The notes under the pieces: model-generated
Told to the model about the DNA's origin: nothing
The model's input: the letters and a program-made list of their open reading frames with translations, nothing else
Databases searched by the model: none
Program-made: the position numbers and the translations under genes
NCBI GenBank assembly: GCA_031180825.1
Contig: JAPSLM010000023.1
Location: 1-36,009, forward strand
Direction: 5' to 3'
Source: Paenibacillus sp.
GTDB lineage: Bacteria; Bacillota; Bacilli; Paenibacillales; NBRC-103111
Length of the DNA stretch: 36,009 nucleotides
Shown: one piece after another, positions 16,461 through 25,851 of the stretch
How positions within the stretch are numbered: the first letter of the stretch is position 1
Layout of the letters: each line of letters begins with the position of its first letter

Positions 16461-16623
16461 CCGTTTCAGCCCGGCGGGACGGGAAGAAAGAGCGAGCCGA
16501 AAGAAAATTCATTAATAGGGTTGATATTCAATATTAGGTATTTATAGCAAATAAATTCCAACCATGCTACAATAAAATCGAACATCGGAAAACATGGAGC
16601 AATGAAGACAGGGAGGATGAGGA
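16461..16623 (+). promoter_or_regulatory. candidate promoter region of the NRPS-PKS operon
   Basis: This AT-rich stretch between the terminator and the first NRPS gene contains TACAAT at 16568-16573, a good -10 about 50 bp before the ATG. The hexamer 17 bp upstream (ATAGCA) is a poor -35, which would fit an activator-dependent promoter. TTGATA at 16522 is too distant to pair with it. The ribosome site GGGAGGATGAGG directly precedes ATG 16624. Confidence 0.35.
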
Positions 16624-19600
16624 ATGAACGCAACGGCTTCAGGAACGTTTCCGCTGACGCAAGCGCAGAAGCGGATCTGGTTCATGCAAAAGATGCATCC
16701 CGATTCCGGTTTCATGAACTTTGGTTTGTCCGTTCAATTTTTGACGCACGTTTCTCCCGGGTTGTTGAAGAAAGCCATCGACCAATTTGTTTTGGAAAAC
16801 GACTCCGTCCGGCTCTTGTTCACAACCTCAGCCCCGGACAATCCCGGCATGCCCCGACAGTATATCGGCCCGGAGGATCCTCCCGATATCCCGCTGCTCG
16901 ATTTCCGCAACGAGCCGGAGCCCGGCCAGGCGGCGCGCCATTGGATCGACGCCGCGACCAGACGGCCTTACCCGCTTGAAGCGGGCCGGCTCTATGATTT
17001 TGCTCTCCTCAGCCTTTCCGACACCGAATTATGGATGTACCTCAAATGCCATCATATTCTTGGAGACGGTACCGCCCTCGTGCAGGCCGGGGCCGACATC
17101 GTAGACCTTTATTTGCGCTTGGCCCGTGGACAGGCACGGGAATTTCAAAAGAAGCCTTCCTATCTCGAAGCGATCGACCGGGAGCGCGCGTATCTGGAAT
17201 CGGACCGGTATGTGCAGGACCGCCAATATTGGGACGACAAGTTCCGGACCCTGCCGGAACCGGTTTCTTTGGCCCGGACCGGGAATCCGGCGGGAAGCCT
17301 GGAAAGCGGCCGCTATGGGCTCGCGATCGACGGCGGCAGGAGGGAGCGCGTCGATGCTTTCTGCCGGGAGTCCGGCGTCACGCCTTCGGTTTTCTTTCTT
17401 GCCCTTTTCTATGCCTATTTGTACCGGATGACGGGCCAAAGAGACATTGTCCTCGCCAACATTACCGGGAATCGGACGAGCCCCCGGGACAAGCAAACCT
17501 TCGGCATGTTCGCGGGTACGGCTGCTTTGCGCTACGAAGTCGATCCGCAGCATACTTTTACATCTCATTGCCAAGCTCTGGCCAAAGAATATATGCGCAT
17601 GCTGCGCCACCAGAAATACCCTTATAACCAGCTCGTGGCCCGCGCGAGAGAGCGTCATCCGAACGCAGGGCCGTTGTATCATATCGGGACAGAGTTTCAA
17701 GTGATGAATTTCCGCAAGGAGGACGAGATCCGCGTGGCGAGCGAAATTCATCTCAGCGGATCGATCGCGGATGAGCTGCTTATTCACGTTAAGGATCATA
17801 CGGATTCGGGCATGTACCGGCTGGATTTCGAATACCGGCTGGCGCTGTTCGGAGAAGACGAAATCGCGGCGCATGGCGAGCGCTGCTTGAATCTGCTGGA
17901 CGATGCGCTGTCCGATCCGGAGCGCACCGTGGCAGATCTGCGCCTTCTATCGGAAGCCGAGGCCGAGCGGATGTTGACCGACTTCAACCGGACGGAGCGG
18001 GATTTCGGACCGCGGCGCACGTTTGCCGAGCTGTTCGCCGAGCAGGTCCGGCAGACACCCGATGCGGTCGCCGTCGAGTTCGGGGAGGAACGGCTGACGT
18101 ATCGCGAGCTGGAGCAATGGACGCGCCGGCTTGCGCACGGCTTGCGGAGCCGGGGCGTTGCGGCGGAAACCGTCGTCGCGGTGATGCTGCCCAAAGGGCT
18201 GGAGCTTATCGCGGCGATGATCGCGGTTCTCCGCGCGGGAGGAGCGTATTTGCCGGTCGATCCGGATTATCCGGCGGAGCGCATCGCTTATATGCTGAAC
18301 GATTCGCAGGCTCAATGGCTGATCGCGAAAGGAGAGATCGGACAAACATGCGCAGCCGGGACATGCCAAGTCGTTCCTATGGAGCCGAAGGAAGCGCAGG
18401 AAGGCGCAGTTGAAGAGCTGAAGGCCGTTCATTGGCCTTTCCCCGGGGAAGGCGATCTCGCTTATATCATCTATACCTCCGGCTCCACTGGGCAGCCGAA
18501 GGGCGTCATGATCGAGCACCGGGGACTCGGCAACCTCATTCATGTGATGAAGGAGAGGCTGGAACTGTCCGGCCGTACGAGGATCTTGCAGTTTTCGTCG
18601 TGCAGCTTCGACGCTTCCGTGGCGGAAATTTTCCCCGTGCTGTGCAGCGGTGGGACGCTGGTGGCCGACACCCGCGAGGCGATGCTGCCGGGCAAGCCGC
18701 TGGTCGAGTTGATCGGCCGAAAAGCCGTCAATGTGCTCATACTCCCGGCATCCGTGCTCGCTATACTGTCGGAAGTCCCGGGCAGCGCCGGCGCCTTGCG
18801 GACATTGGAGACGGTGATCTCGGGGGGCGAGCCTTGTCCTTCCGATATCGCGGCCGCGTGGAGCGTCAACCGGCGCTTTATCAATGCCTACGGTCCGACG
18901 GAATCCACGGTATGGGTAACCGATCGAACCGTCGACGGCGGCAAGCTGCCGCCGGATATCGGCCGGCCCATTGCCAACACGAAGGTTTATGTGCTGGACG
19001 AGAACCGGAAGCCGGTTCCGGTCGGCGTCACCGGCGAGATGTATATCGGCGGAGCGGGACTGGCCCGCGGGTATTGGAACCGCCCCGGGCTGACAGCCGA
19101 GCGGTTCGTGGAGGCGGAGCTTGGCTGGCTTGTGCCGGAGGCCATGCGCTTGTACCGGACGGGAGATTTGGCCCGCTATTTGCCGGACGGAAATCTGGAA
19201 TATATCGGGCGGGCAGATCACCAGGTCAAAATTCGCGGCCATCGCGTCGAGCTGGAGGAGATCGAAGCCGTGCTCGGCCGGTATCCGGGAATCCGGCAAG
19301 CCGTGGTAGTTGTGCATGACGACGGCAGCGGCCCGCGGCTGGTTGCTTTTGCGGTCCCGGCAGCGGGCGGGACGGACAAGCCGCAGACGGCGGCATTGCG
19401 CGCTTATTTGCAGGAACGGCTTCCCGCGTATATGGTGCCGCATTTCGTCCGCGTGATCGCCCGGCTGCCGTTGACGCCGAGCGGCAAAGCGGACCGGGCG
19501 GCTTTGAGCAAGCTCGGCTTCGAGGAGCCGGACGCGATGGAGAACCCGGCTCCGCTCAATCAAGCGGAAGAGGCGTTGACGCGGATTTGGAAAGAGGCGC

Positions 19601-19899
19601 TCGGCTTGTCGCGAGTGGGTGTGGAGGATCACTTTTTCGATCTGGGCGGGGATTCCTTCCGGCTGCTGCGCGTTCACCAGGGCGTCAAGGACACGCTGGA
19701 CGATTCCGTGACCGTTGTCGACCTGTTCCGTTTCCCCACGATTCGTGCGCTGGCGGGGCATTTGAATCGGAGCCGGGGAGCAGCAGGGGACGAGGCGGAC
19801 GGATGGGGTAGCAGCCAAAGCGCAAGTACGCATCGTGCGGCATTACAGAGAAAAGAAGAAATGGAAAGGCAGAAACGGCTTAGAGCGCAGAGGAGGTAA
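16624..19899 (+). CDS. NRPS, first module (C-A-PCP)
   Basis: This 1091-residue non-ribosomal peptide synthetase has domains in order. Condensation (about 8-440) carries active-site HHILGDG at 143-149. Adenylation (about 460-960) has YTSGSTGQPKG from 617, FDASVAEIF, NAYGPTE from 754, YRTGDL and SGKADR. The carrier domain has LGGDSF with the phosphopantetheine Ser 1011. My manual reading of the specificity pocket is D-A-A-I-I-G-A-V-W plus the A10 Lys, which I cannot assign to an amino acid. A condensation domain at the very start implies that residue 1 is N-acylated by a CoA- or ACP-borne acid, as in lipopeptide starter C domains. The C-terminus is a basic helix (RKEEMERQKRLRAQRR), a likely docking tail for the PKS. 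It is the first gene of five; the next ribosome site overlaps its stop. Confidence 0.93.
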   Translation: MNATASGTFPLTQAQKRIWFMQKMHPDSGFMNFGLSVQFLTHVSPGLLKKAIDQFVLENDSVRLLFTTSAPDNPGMPRQYIGPEDPPDIPLLDFRNEPEPGQAARHWIDAATRRPYPLEAGRLYDFALLSLSDTELWMYLKCHHILGDGTALVQAGADIVDLYLRLARGQAREFQKKPSYLEAIDRERAYLESDRYVQDRQYWDDKFRTLPEPVSLARTGNPAGSLESGRYGLAIDGGRRERVDAFCRESGVTPSVFFLALFYAYLYRMTGQRDIVLANITGNRTSPRDKQTFGMFAGTAALRYEVDPQHTFTSHCQALAKEYMRMLRHQKYPYNQLVARARERHPNAGPLYHIGTEFQVMNFRKEDEIRVASEIHLSGSIADELLIHVKDHTDSGMYRLDFEYRLALFGEDEIAAHGERCLNLLDDALSDPERTVADLRLLSEAEAERMLTDFNRTERDFGPRRTFAELFAEQVRQTPDAVAVEFGEERLTYRELEQWTRRLAHGLRSRGVAAETVVAVMLPKGLELIAAMIAVLRAGGAYLPVDPDYPAERIAYMLNDSQAQWLIAKGEIGQTCAAGTCQVVPMEPKEAQEGAVEELKAVHWPFPGEGDLAYIIYTSGSTGQPKGVMIEHRGLGNLIHVMKERLELSGRTRILQFSSCSFDASVAEIFPVLCSGGTLVADTREAMLPGKPLVELIGRKAVNVLILPASVLAILSEVPGSAGALRTLETVISGGEPCPSDIAAAWSVNRRFINAYGPTESTVWVTDRTVDGGKLPPDIGRPIANTKVYVLDENRKPVPVGVTGEMYIGGAGLARGYWNRPGLTAERFVEAELGWLVPEAMRLYRTGDLARYLPDGNLEYIGRADHQVKIRGHRVELEEIEAVLGRYPGIRQAVVVVHDDGSGPRLVAFAVPAAGGTDKPQTAALRAYLQERLPAYMVPHFVRVIARLPLTPSGKADRAALSKLGFEEPDAMENPAPLNQAEEALTRIWKEALGLSRVGVEDHFFDLGGDSFRLLRVHQGVKDTLDDSVTVVDLFRFPTIRALAGHLNRSRGAAGDEADGWGSSQSASTHRAALQRKEEMERQKRLRAQRR

Positions 19900-19907
19900 A
19901 AGAGTTT

Positions 19908-22900
19908 ATGGAAGCGATTGCAAAAGGCGGAGAACTGCGGGGAATCGCAATTATCGGGATGGCGGGACGGTTTCCGGGAGCTGGAGATTTGAGGCAGTTT
20001 TGGACCAATCTGCGAGACGGGCAGGAATCGATTGCCTCCTTCAAGGATCCGGAAAAAAACCGGGTCCATGCCGCGGGGATTCTGGAGGAAGCGGCCGACT
20101 TCGATGCCGCCTTCTTCGGGATGACGCCGCGGGAAGCAGAGATGACGGACCCGCAGCACCGGTTGTTTCTGGAATGCGCCTACGAAGCCTTGGAATCGGC
20201 GGGATATCCTCCGACGAGGTGCCCCGAGCGGGTCGGGGTCTATGCGGGCAGCGGCCACTCGGATTATCTCCGGCATGTGCTCAGCCATGACGAGCTTGCG
20301 GAATCGTTCGGGCCGTTCCAGATCGGCATCGGCAACCACCCGGACTTTCTCGCGACCCGCGTCTCGTACAAACTGAACCTGAGCGGCCCGAGCGTCGCGG
20401 TGCAAACGGCCTGCTCCAGCTCCTTGGTGGCCGTTCACATGGCGTGTCAGGCGCTGCTCACGTATGAGTGCGATATGGCGATAGCCGGCGGCGTATCGGT
20501 CAAAGCGGACCAAAAGGCCGGCTTCGACTATCAGGAAGGGGGCATTCTGTCGCCGGACGGACGATGCCGCGCGTTCGACGCCAAGTCTCAAGGCACGGCG
20601 GTCGGGAACGGGGCCGGCGCCGTCTTGCTGAAGCGGCTGGAGGAAGCCGTGTCGGATGGGGATACGATTCTGGCCGTAATTCGCGGTTCGGCGGTCAATA
20701 ACGACGGGGCGCAGAAGGTCGGATATACCGCCCCGAGCGTGACGCGGCAAGCCGAAGTCATCAAGGAAGCGCTGGCCGTCTCCGAAGTCGATCCGGCCAC
20801 GATGACGTATATCGAGGCTCACGGCACCGGCACCGCGCTGGGCGATCCCGTCGAAGCGGCCGCCTTGACGGAGGCGTACCGGGAGGCTGCGGGCCGGAAG
20901 CAATACTGCGCCATCGGATCGGTCAAAACGAACATCGGCCATCTCGACAGCGCCGCGGGGATTGCCGGACTGATCAAAACGGTGCTGTGCCTGCAAAATA
21001 AGATGCTGCCGCCGAGTCTGCATTATACGGAGCCGAATCCGAAAATTGATTTTGCGAACAGCCCTTTCTATGTGAACGACCGGCTTAGAGAATGGAAGAC
21101 GGACGGCCATCCGCGCCGGGCCGGGGTAAGCTCGTTCGGCATGGGCGGCACGAATGCGCACGTGGTGCTGGAGGAAGCGCCCTTAACGGAAGCAGTGCGG
21201 CATCCGGAGGCCGGAACCGGGACCGATTGGAACGTTATCGTCTTGTCTGCCAAAACGGATACGGCCTTGCGCCGGAAAACGGAGCAGTTGATCGGCTACT
21301 TGCAAGCGAGCCGGGACGTTCCTTTATCCGATGCGGCGTATACGCTTGCCGCCGGCAGAGAAACGTTCGCCCGGCGGCTCGCGGTGGTCGGCCGCGATCA
21401 CGGGACGGTCGCGGACGGGTTGAAGGCGAAGCTTGCGGACCTTCCGTTGTCCGGCCGGGACGCTCAAGAGCCGGCAGGCGGCGGCGAACCGCAGCTGGGC
21501 GTGACCTTTATGTTTACCGGGCAGGGGGCGCAGCACCTCTATATGGGAGCCGAGCTGTACGAATCCGCGCCCGTGTATCGCGAGCAGGCGGACCGGTGCG
21601 CCGAACGGCTGCAGCCCCTTCTCGGCCTTGATCTGCGGAATGTGCTGTACCCGCCTCCGTCTCAAGCGGAGGAAGCGGCTTCCCGTCTGCGCCAAACCGC
21701 CCTAACGCAGCCTGCGCTGTTCGTTCTCGAATATGCCCTGGCCAAGCAATTGGAGGCTTGGGGCGTTCGTCCGCAGGCGATGATCGGCCACAGCATCGGC
21801 GAGTACGTGGCCGCTTGCTTGGCGGGCGTCATGACCTTGGACGACGCCTTGACCGCTGTTGCCGCACGCGGCAGTCTGATGCAGGAGATGGACCGCGGGG
21901 CCATGCTGGCGGTCGCGCTGTCCGAGGCGGAAGTGCGGGAGCTGCTGGCCGCGGTGTCCCCGGAGGTGTCCGTGGCCGCCGTGAACGGTCCGATGTCCTG
22001 CGTGGTAGCGGGGCCCTTCGAAGCGATCGAACGGCTGGAGGAGGCGCTCGCACGCAGGAACAGCGTATCGAAGCGGCTCGCGACCTCGCACGCTTACCAC
22101 TCGGCGATGATGGAGCCGATGCTCGAGCGGTTCGCCGAGGTTATGCGGGGGATCGCGCTGCATGCGCCGCAGCTTCCTTACGTCTCGAATGTGACGGGAA
22201 CGTGGATTACGGCCGAGCAAGCGACGGACCCGATGTATTGGGTCCGGCATGTGCGGGACACCGTCCGCTTCGCAGACGGCATTCGGCTGCTGTCGGAAAC
22301 GGGACGAACGGCCTTCCTGGAGATCGGCCCGGGGCAGTCCTTGACCTCGCTGGTCCGCCACCAAACCGCCCGGTACGCGACGCCCGGAGCGTTAGCGGTC
22401 AACGCGCTGCCTCCGGCGGCCGCGGGCAAATCCGCGTATGCCAGCGTCCTTCAGGCGCTGGGCGAGCTGTGGTCCGCCGGCGCGGACATCGATTGCGCCG
22501 CATGGCATGAAGGGGAAGCGCACCGCCGCGTGCCATTGCCGACGTATCCGTTCGAGCGCTACCGCTGCTATTTGGAGAAAAAGGCTCCCGCCGTCCCCGC
22601 CGACGCGTCCTCGGCCGCCGGGCAGGAGCGCCGGGCGGATATGGCCGACTGGTTCTACGCTCCGGTATGGAAACAAACGTTCCTGCCTCCGCAGCCTCCC
22701 GCCTCCGGGGCCGAAGCGCCGCAGAAACGGACGTATTTGCTGTTCCACGACCGGCACGGTCTGGCCGAGGCCTTGAGCGAGGGCTTGAAGAGCAAAGGGC
22801 ACGATGTTATCGCCGTGCTCGAAGGCGGCGGATTCCGGCAGGTGGAGGAGGACGTGTTTACGGTCCATCCCGCACAAAGCCGGTCCTACGAGGAGCTGCT

Positions 22901-24608
22901 GCATGCTTTGGCGGCACAGCAGCGTTTCCCGGATGCCGTCGTCCACCTCTGGAACGTCGCCGAACCGGAGTCGGAGGAGGGGGATGTCCCCGTCCCTATT
23001 GCGCAGCGTTATGCCCGGTCGCAGCAGCTTGGGCTGTACAGCTTCATGTATTTGGCTCAAGCGATCGGCATGCAAGCGGCGGCGAAGCCGACGGAGCTGA
23101 TCGCGCTGACCGGCAGCCTGCAATGGGTCGCCCACGAGCAGGTGCGCAGCCCGGAGCGGGCGACCTTGCTCGGAGCGCTGCGGGTCATTCCGCAAGAGTG
23201 CGCGCAGATTCGCACGCGCGCCGTCGACGTGAGCCTGGCCGATCTCGCTTCGGCTTCCTTCGGGCGCTTGATCCGGCAGCTGCTTCAGGAGATCGAGCAT
23301 GGGGGAGAGGACTCTATCGTTGCTTACCGGGGGATGCAGCGCTTCACGCAAATTTACGAAGCGGTCAAGCTGCCGGAAGCCGGTCCTGCGGACGCCGCTT
23401 TCCGCGACGGAGGCGTATATCTGGTGACGGGGGCCACGAGCGGAATCGGCTTGCAGCTGTGCGAGGAAATCGCCCGGACGGCGAAGGCTTCTTTTGTGCT
23501 GATCGGGGAAGCGTCGTTCCCGGATGTCCGCGAGTGGGAGCGTTACTTGCAAAACGCCGGCGATACGGACGACAAGGACGATACGGCGAAGATCATCAAG
23601 CGCATCCGCGCGCTGGAGCAAAACGGAACGCCTCTGCTCTACTCCAGCGCGGATCTGACCGATGAAGCCGGGCTGCGGGACATTGTGCGGCAAGCGGAAC
23701 GGCGGTTCGGCGCGATTCACGGCGTGCTGTTCGCCCAGGAACCGTACGGCTCGGGCTTGATCCAGTTGGGCGACCGGGAGCGGTCCGAACGGGTCATTGC
23801 GCCTCAGGCGATTGGGCTGCTCGCCTTGGAATCGCTGCTTCGCTCCCATCCGCTGGAGCTGATGATCGTGTTCTCGCGCACGATCTCGTTCACCGGCGGC
23901 GTCGGACTGATGGACCAGTGCGCGTCCCATCAATTTGTCGACGCGTTTGCCAAATGGCATGCGGCCGCCGGAGGCCGGACCGTGTCCGTCAACTGGGGCA
24001 TGTGGCAGGACGACGTCTGGATGAGGAAGCAGACGGGGCTCCCGGCGGACGTCAAGGAGCATATGCTCCAAATGCAGGCGCAATTCGGGATAACCGGAGC
24101 GGAAGGGCTGGAGGCGATCCGGCGCATCGCGGCCAGCGGTCTGTCCCAAGCCGTCGTGTCTACGCAAAGCATTCACGATGCGGCGGGCAGCGGCTGGGTG
24201 CATGCGGCAGGCCACGCTGCCTCGGATAGCCGAAATAGCCGGGCAGATGCGGTTTTTCCAGACGGCGAACCGTCTCAGGAACCGCCGCAAACCGAGGCGG
24301 AGCACAAGATCGCGGCCATCTGGGAGACGCTGTTCGGGATTCCGGGCATCGGCAGACGGCAGAGCTTTTTTGATCTGGGCGGCAATTCACTGCTGTCGAT
24401 CCAGCTTGTCGCCCGGCTGCGGCAAGCGTTTCACGGGGACATCCCGATGGATGTTATTTTCCAGTCGCCGACGATTGCCGAGCTGGCCGAGTCGATTGTG
24501 CAGACGCAGGTCAAGCCGGAGGAGCTGGACGAAATCGAACGCTTGCTCAGCGAAATCGAAAATATGCCGCAGGACGAGCTGATGCAGCTATTAAGCCGCG
24601 AGGGATAA
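19908..24608 (+). CDS. type I PKS module (KS-AT-inactive KR-ACP)
   Basis: This 1566-residue modular polyketide synthase adds one C2 unit to the aminoacyl chain. The KS (about 10-425) has active Cys169 in TACSSS, His305 in EAHGTGT and His345 in KTNIGH. The AT (about 525-840) has Ser629 in GHSIGEY and HAYH ending at His731, the malonyl-type signature. A structural plus catalytic KR region (about 905-1410) keeps the NADPH loop TGATSGIG at 1174-1181, but Gln1300, Arg1324, Gln1337 and His1341 replace the catalytic Lys, Ser, Tyr and Asn, so reduction is not expected. The carrier has LGGNSLLS with Ser1494. No DH, ER or MT is seen. The C-terminal tail is acidic and helical (EELDEIERLLSEIE), a likely docking element. 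AGGAGG at 19891-19896 touches the previous stop. Confidence 0.93.
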   Translation: MEAIAKGGELRGIAIIGMAGRFPGAGDLRQFWTNLRDGQESIASFKDPEKNRVHAAGILEEAADFDAAFFGMTPREAEMTDPQHRLFLECAYEALESAGYPPTRCPERVGVYAGSGHSDYLRHVLSHDELAESFGPFQIGIGNHPDFLATRVSYKLNLSGPSVAVQTACSSSLVAVHMACQALLTYECDMAIAGGVSVKADQKAGFDYQEGGILSPDGRCRAFDAKSQGTAVGNGAGAVLLKRLEEAVSDGDTILAVIRGSAVNNDGAQKVGYTAPSVTRQAEVIKEALAVSEVDPATMTYIEAHGTGTALGDPVEAAALTEAYREAAGRKQYCAIGSVKTNIGHLDSAAGIAGLIKTVLCLQNKMLPPSLHYTEPNPKIDFANSPFYVNDRLREWKTDGHPRRAGVSSFGMGGTNAHVVLEEAPLTEAVRHPEAGTGTDWNVIVLSAKTDTALRRKTEQLIGYLQASRDVPLSDAAYTLAAGRETFARRLAVVGRDHGTVADGLKAKLADLPLSGRDAQEPAGGGEPQLGVTFMFTGQGAQHLYMGAELYESAPVYREQADRCAERLQPLLGLDLRNVLYPPPSQAEEAASRLRQTALTQPALFVLEYALAKQLEAWGVRPQAMIGHSIGEYVAACLAGVMTLDDALTAVAARGSLMQEMDRGAMLAVALSEAEVRELLAAVSPEVSVAAVNGPMSCVVAGPFEAIERLEEALARRNSVSKRLATSHAYHSAMMEPMLERFAEVMRGIALHAPQLPYVSNVTGTWITAEQATDPMYWVRHVRDTVRFADGIRLLSETGRTAFLEIGPGQSLTSLVRHQTARYATPGALAVNALPPAAAGKSAYASVLQALGELWSAGADIDCAAWHEGEAHRRVPLPTYPFERYRCYLEKKAPAVPADASSAAGQERRADMADWFYAPVWKQTFLPPQPPASGAEAPQKRTYLLFHDRHGLAEALSEGLKSKGHDVIAVLEGGGFRQVEEDVFTVHPAQSRSYEELLHALAAQQRFPDAVVHLWNVAEPESEEGDVPVPIAQRYARSQQLGLYSFMYLAQAIGMQAAAKPTELIALTGSLQWVAHEQVRSPERATLLGALRVIPQECAQIRTRAVDVSLADLASASFGRLIRQLLQEIEHGGEDSIVAYRGMQRFTQIYEAVKLPEAGPADAAFRDGGVYLVTGATSGIGLQLCEEIARTAKASFVLIGEASFPDVREWERYLQNAGDTDDKDDTAKIIKRIRALEQNGTPLLYSSADLTDEAGLRDIVRQAERRFGAIHGVLFAQEPYGSGLIQLGDRERSERVIAPQAIGLLALESLLRSHPLELMIVFSRTISFTGGVGLMDQCASHQFVDAFAKWHAAAGGRTVSVNWGMWQDDVWMRKQTGLPADVKEHMLQMQAQFGITGAEGLEAIRRIAASGLSQAVVSTQSIHDAAGSGWVHAAGHAASDSRNSRADAVFPDGEPSQEPPQTEAEHKIAAIWETLFGIPGIGRRQSFFDLGGNSLLSIQLVARLRQAFHGDIPMDVIFQSPTIAELAESIVQTQVKPEELDEIERLLSEIENMPQDELMQLLSREG

Positions 24609-24621
24609 GGAGATGAAGGAA

Positions 24622-25851
24622 ATGAGCGGCATTCAAGAGCGGCTGGCGGCGCTGTCGCCCGAGCAGCGGGCGCTGCTGGAGCGGCGTCTCAGGCATCAGG
24701 GGCTCGCGGCGCCGGATACGGCAAAGCCCGGGCGAGAACAGGCTTCGGCGGAAGCGGTTTTCGTCCCGAAGCGCAGGCGCAGCGAAGCGGGCATGGATTT
24801 CAGTTTGTTTTTCTTCTCCGGCGACGGCTCGACCACGGACCGCCATAAATACGGGCTGCTGATGGAATGCGCGGCGTTTGCGGACCGGCACGGGTTTAAG
24901 GCGGTGTGGACGCCGGAGCGGCATTTCGAGGAGTTCGGCGGGCTCTACCCGAATCCGTCGGTGCTCAGCGCGGCGCTGGCGGCGGTCACGGAGCGGGTGG
25001 AGCTCCGGGCGGGGAGCGTCGTGCTCCCGCTGCACCATCCCGTTAGGTTCGTGGAGGAGTGGTCGGTCGTGGACAACCTGTCGGGCGGCCGCGTGTCGGT
25101 CGCTTTGGCTACGGGCTGGCATCCGGCCGATTTTATCCTCGCACCGGTGCAGCACCCGGATTATTATGTTCACCGCAAGGAAGAGCTTTTCAAGTCGGTC
25201 GAACAGGTTCGGGCTCTATGGAGCGGGGAGGCGGTTCCTTTCACGGACGCCAGCGGAGTGGTGCACCGAATCAAGACGCTGCCCCGGCCGATCCAAAGCG
25301 AGCTGAACCTGTGGATCGCTACGAACGGGAACGAGGAGACGTACCGTCAAGCCGCCGAGATCGGGGCAGGCATCCTGACCGGCATTCTCGGGAACGGCTT
25401 TGCCGAGCTGGAGGGCAAGATCGAGCGGTACCGCGAAGCGCTGCTCCGGCATGGCTGCGATCCGCAGACGAAGAAAGTCGCGGTTATGCTTCATACCTGC
25501 CTCGGCGAGGACGACGAAGCGGTCCGGGCGAAGGTGGAGCGGCCGTTGAAGGCATATCTCAAGACCTTTTTAAGCCAGCAAAGGCAAATTCTCGCCGACT
25601 ACGACGGCATGACCGACGCGGACTTCGAGGCGATCGTGTCCCGCGCCTTCGACAAGTATTACCGCGAAAGCTCCCTGCTCGGAACGCCGGAGAAATGCGC
25701 GAAGCTGGTGGAGACGCTCCGCGACATCGGCGTCGGGGAGATTGCCTGCCTGATCGATTTCGGCGTGGACCGGGAGACAGTGATGGAAAGCTTGGTATTG
25801 CTATCCGAATTGCAGCGGAAATTCGCCTATGACAAGGAGCTGATCCCATGA
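24622..25851 (+). CDS. natural-product luciferase-like FMN monooxygenase (LLM)
   Basis: This 409-residue flavin-dependent oxygenase belongs to the luciferase-like class found in or beside NRPS/PKS modules (MupA-like/TIGR04020 type). The catalytic barrel starts at MDFSLFFFSGDGS (about residue 57), with KAVWTPERHFEEFGGLYPNPSVLSA, the LRAGSVVLPLHHPVRFVEEWSVVDNLS core, GRVSVALATGWHPADF, and LNLWIATNGNEETYRQAAEIGAGILT. It uses FMNH2 from a partner reductase and O2; carrier-bound substrates are expected. The first 25 residues (RLAALSPEQRALLERRL) resemble an NRPS linker or docking helix. ATG 24622 is chosen since AAGGAG abuts an earlier ATG at 24613 but is 9 nt from this one. It overlaps the next gene by ATGA. 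The exact oxidation is unknown. Confidence 0.9.
   Translation: MSGIQERLAALSPEQRALLERRLRHQGLAAPDTAKPGREQASAEAVFVPKRRRSEAGMDFSLFFFSGDGSTTDRHKYGLLMECAAFADRHGFKAVWTPERHFEEFGGLYPNPSVLSAALAAVTERVELRAGSVVLPLHHPVRFVEEWSVVDNLSGGRVSVALATGWHPADFILAPVQHPDYYVHRKEELFKSVEQVRALWSGEAVPFTDASGVVHRIKTLPRPIQSELNLWIATNGNEETYRQAAEIGAGILTGILGNGFAELEGKIERYREALLRHGCDPQTKKVAVMLHTCLGEDDEAVRAKVERPLKAYLKTFLSQQRQILADYDGMTDADFEAIVSRAFDKYYRESSLLGTPEKCAKLVETLRDIGVGEIACLIDFGVDRETVMESLVLLSELQRKFAYDKELIP

Noticed and set aside
17947..19833. 628-codon minus-strand frame opposite the first NRPS
   Set aside because: This is a typical antisense open frame in GC-rich modular genes. The NRPS motifs on the plus strand are complete; the antisense product is Arg/His-rich with no domains.
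22086..22103. Methylmalonyl specificity for the PKS acyltransferase
   Set aside because: The signature is HAYH, of the malonyl type, not YASH. No methyltransferase domain is present either.
22392..24305. 637-codon minus-strand frame opposite the PKS
   Set aside because: Same reason: the plus-strand AT, KR and ACP motifs explain the region.
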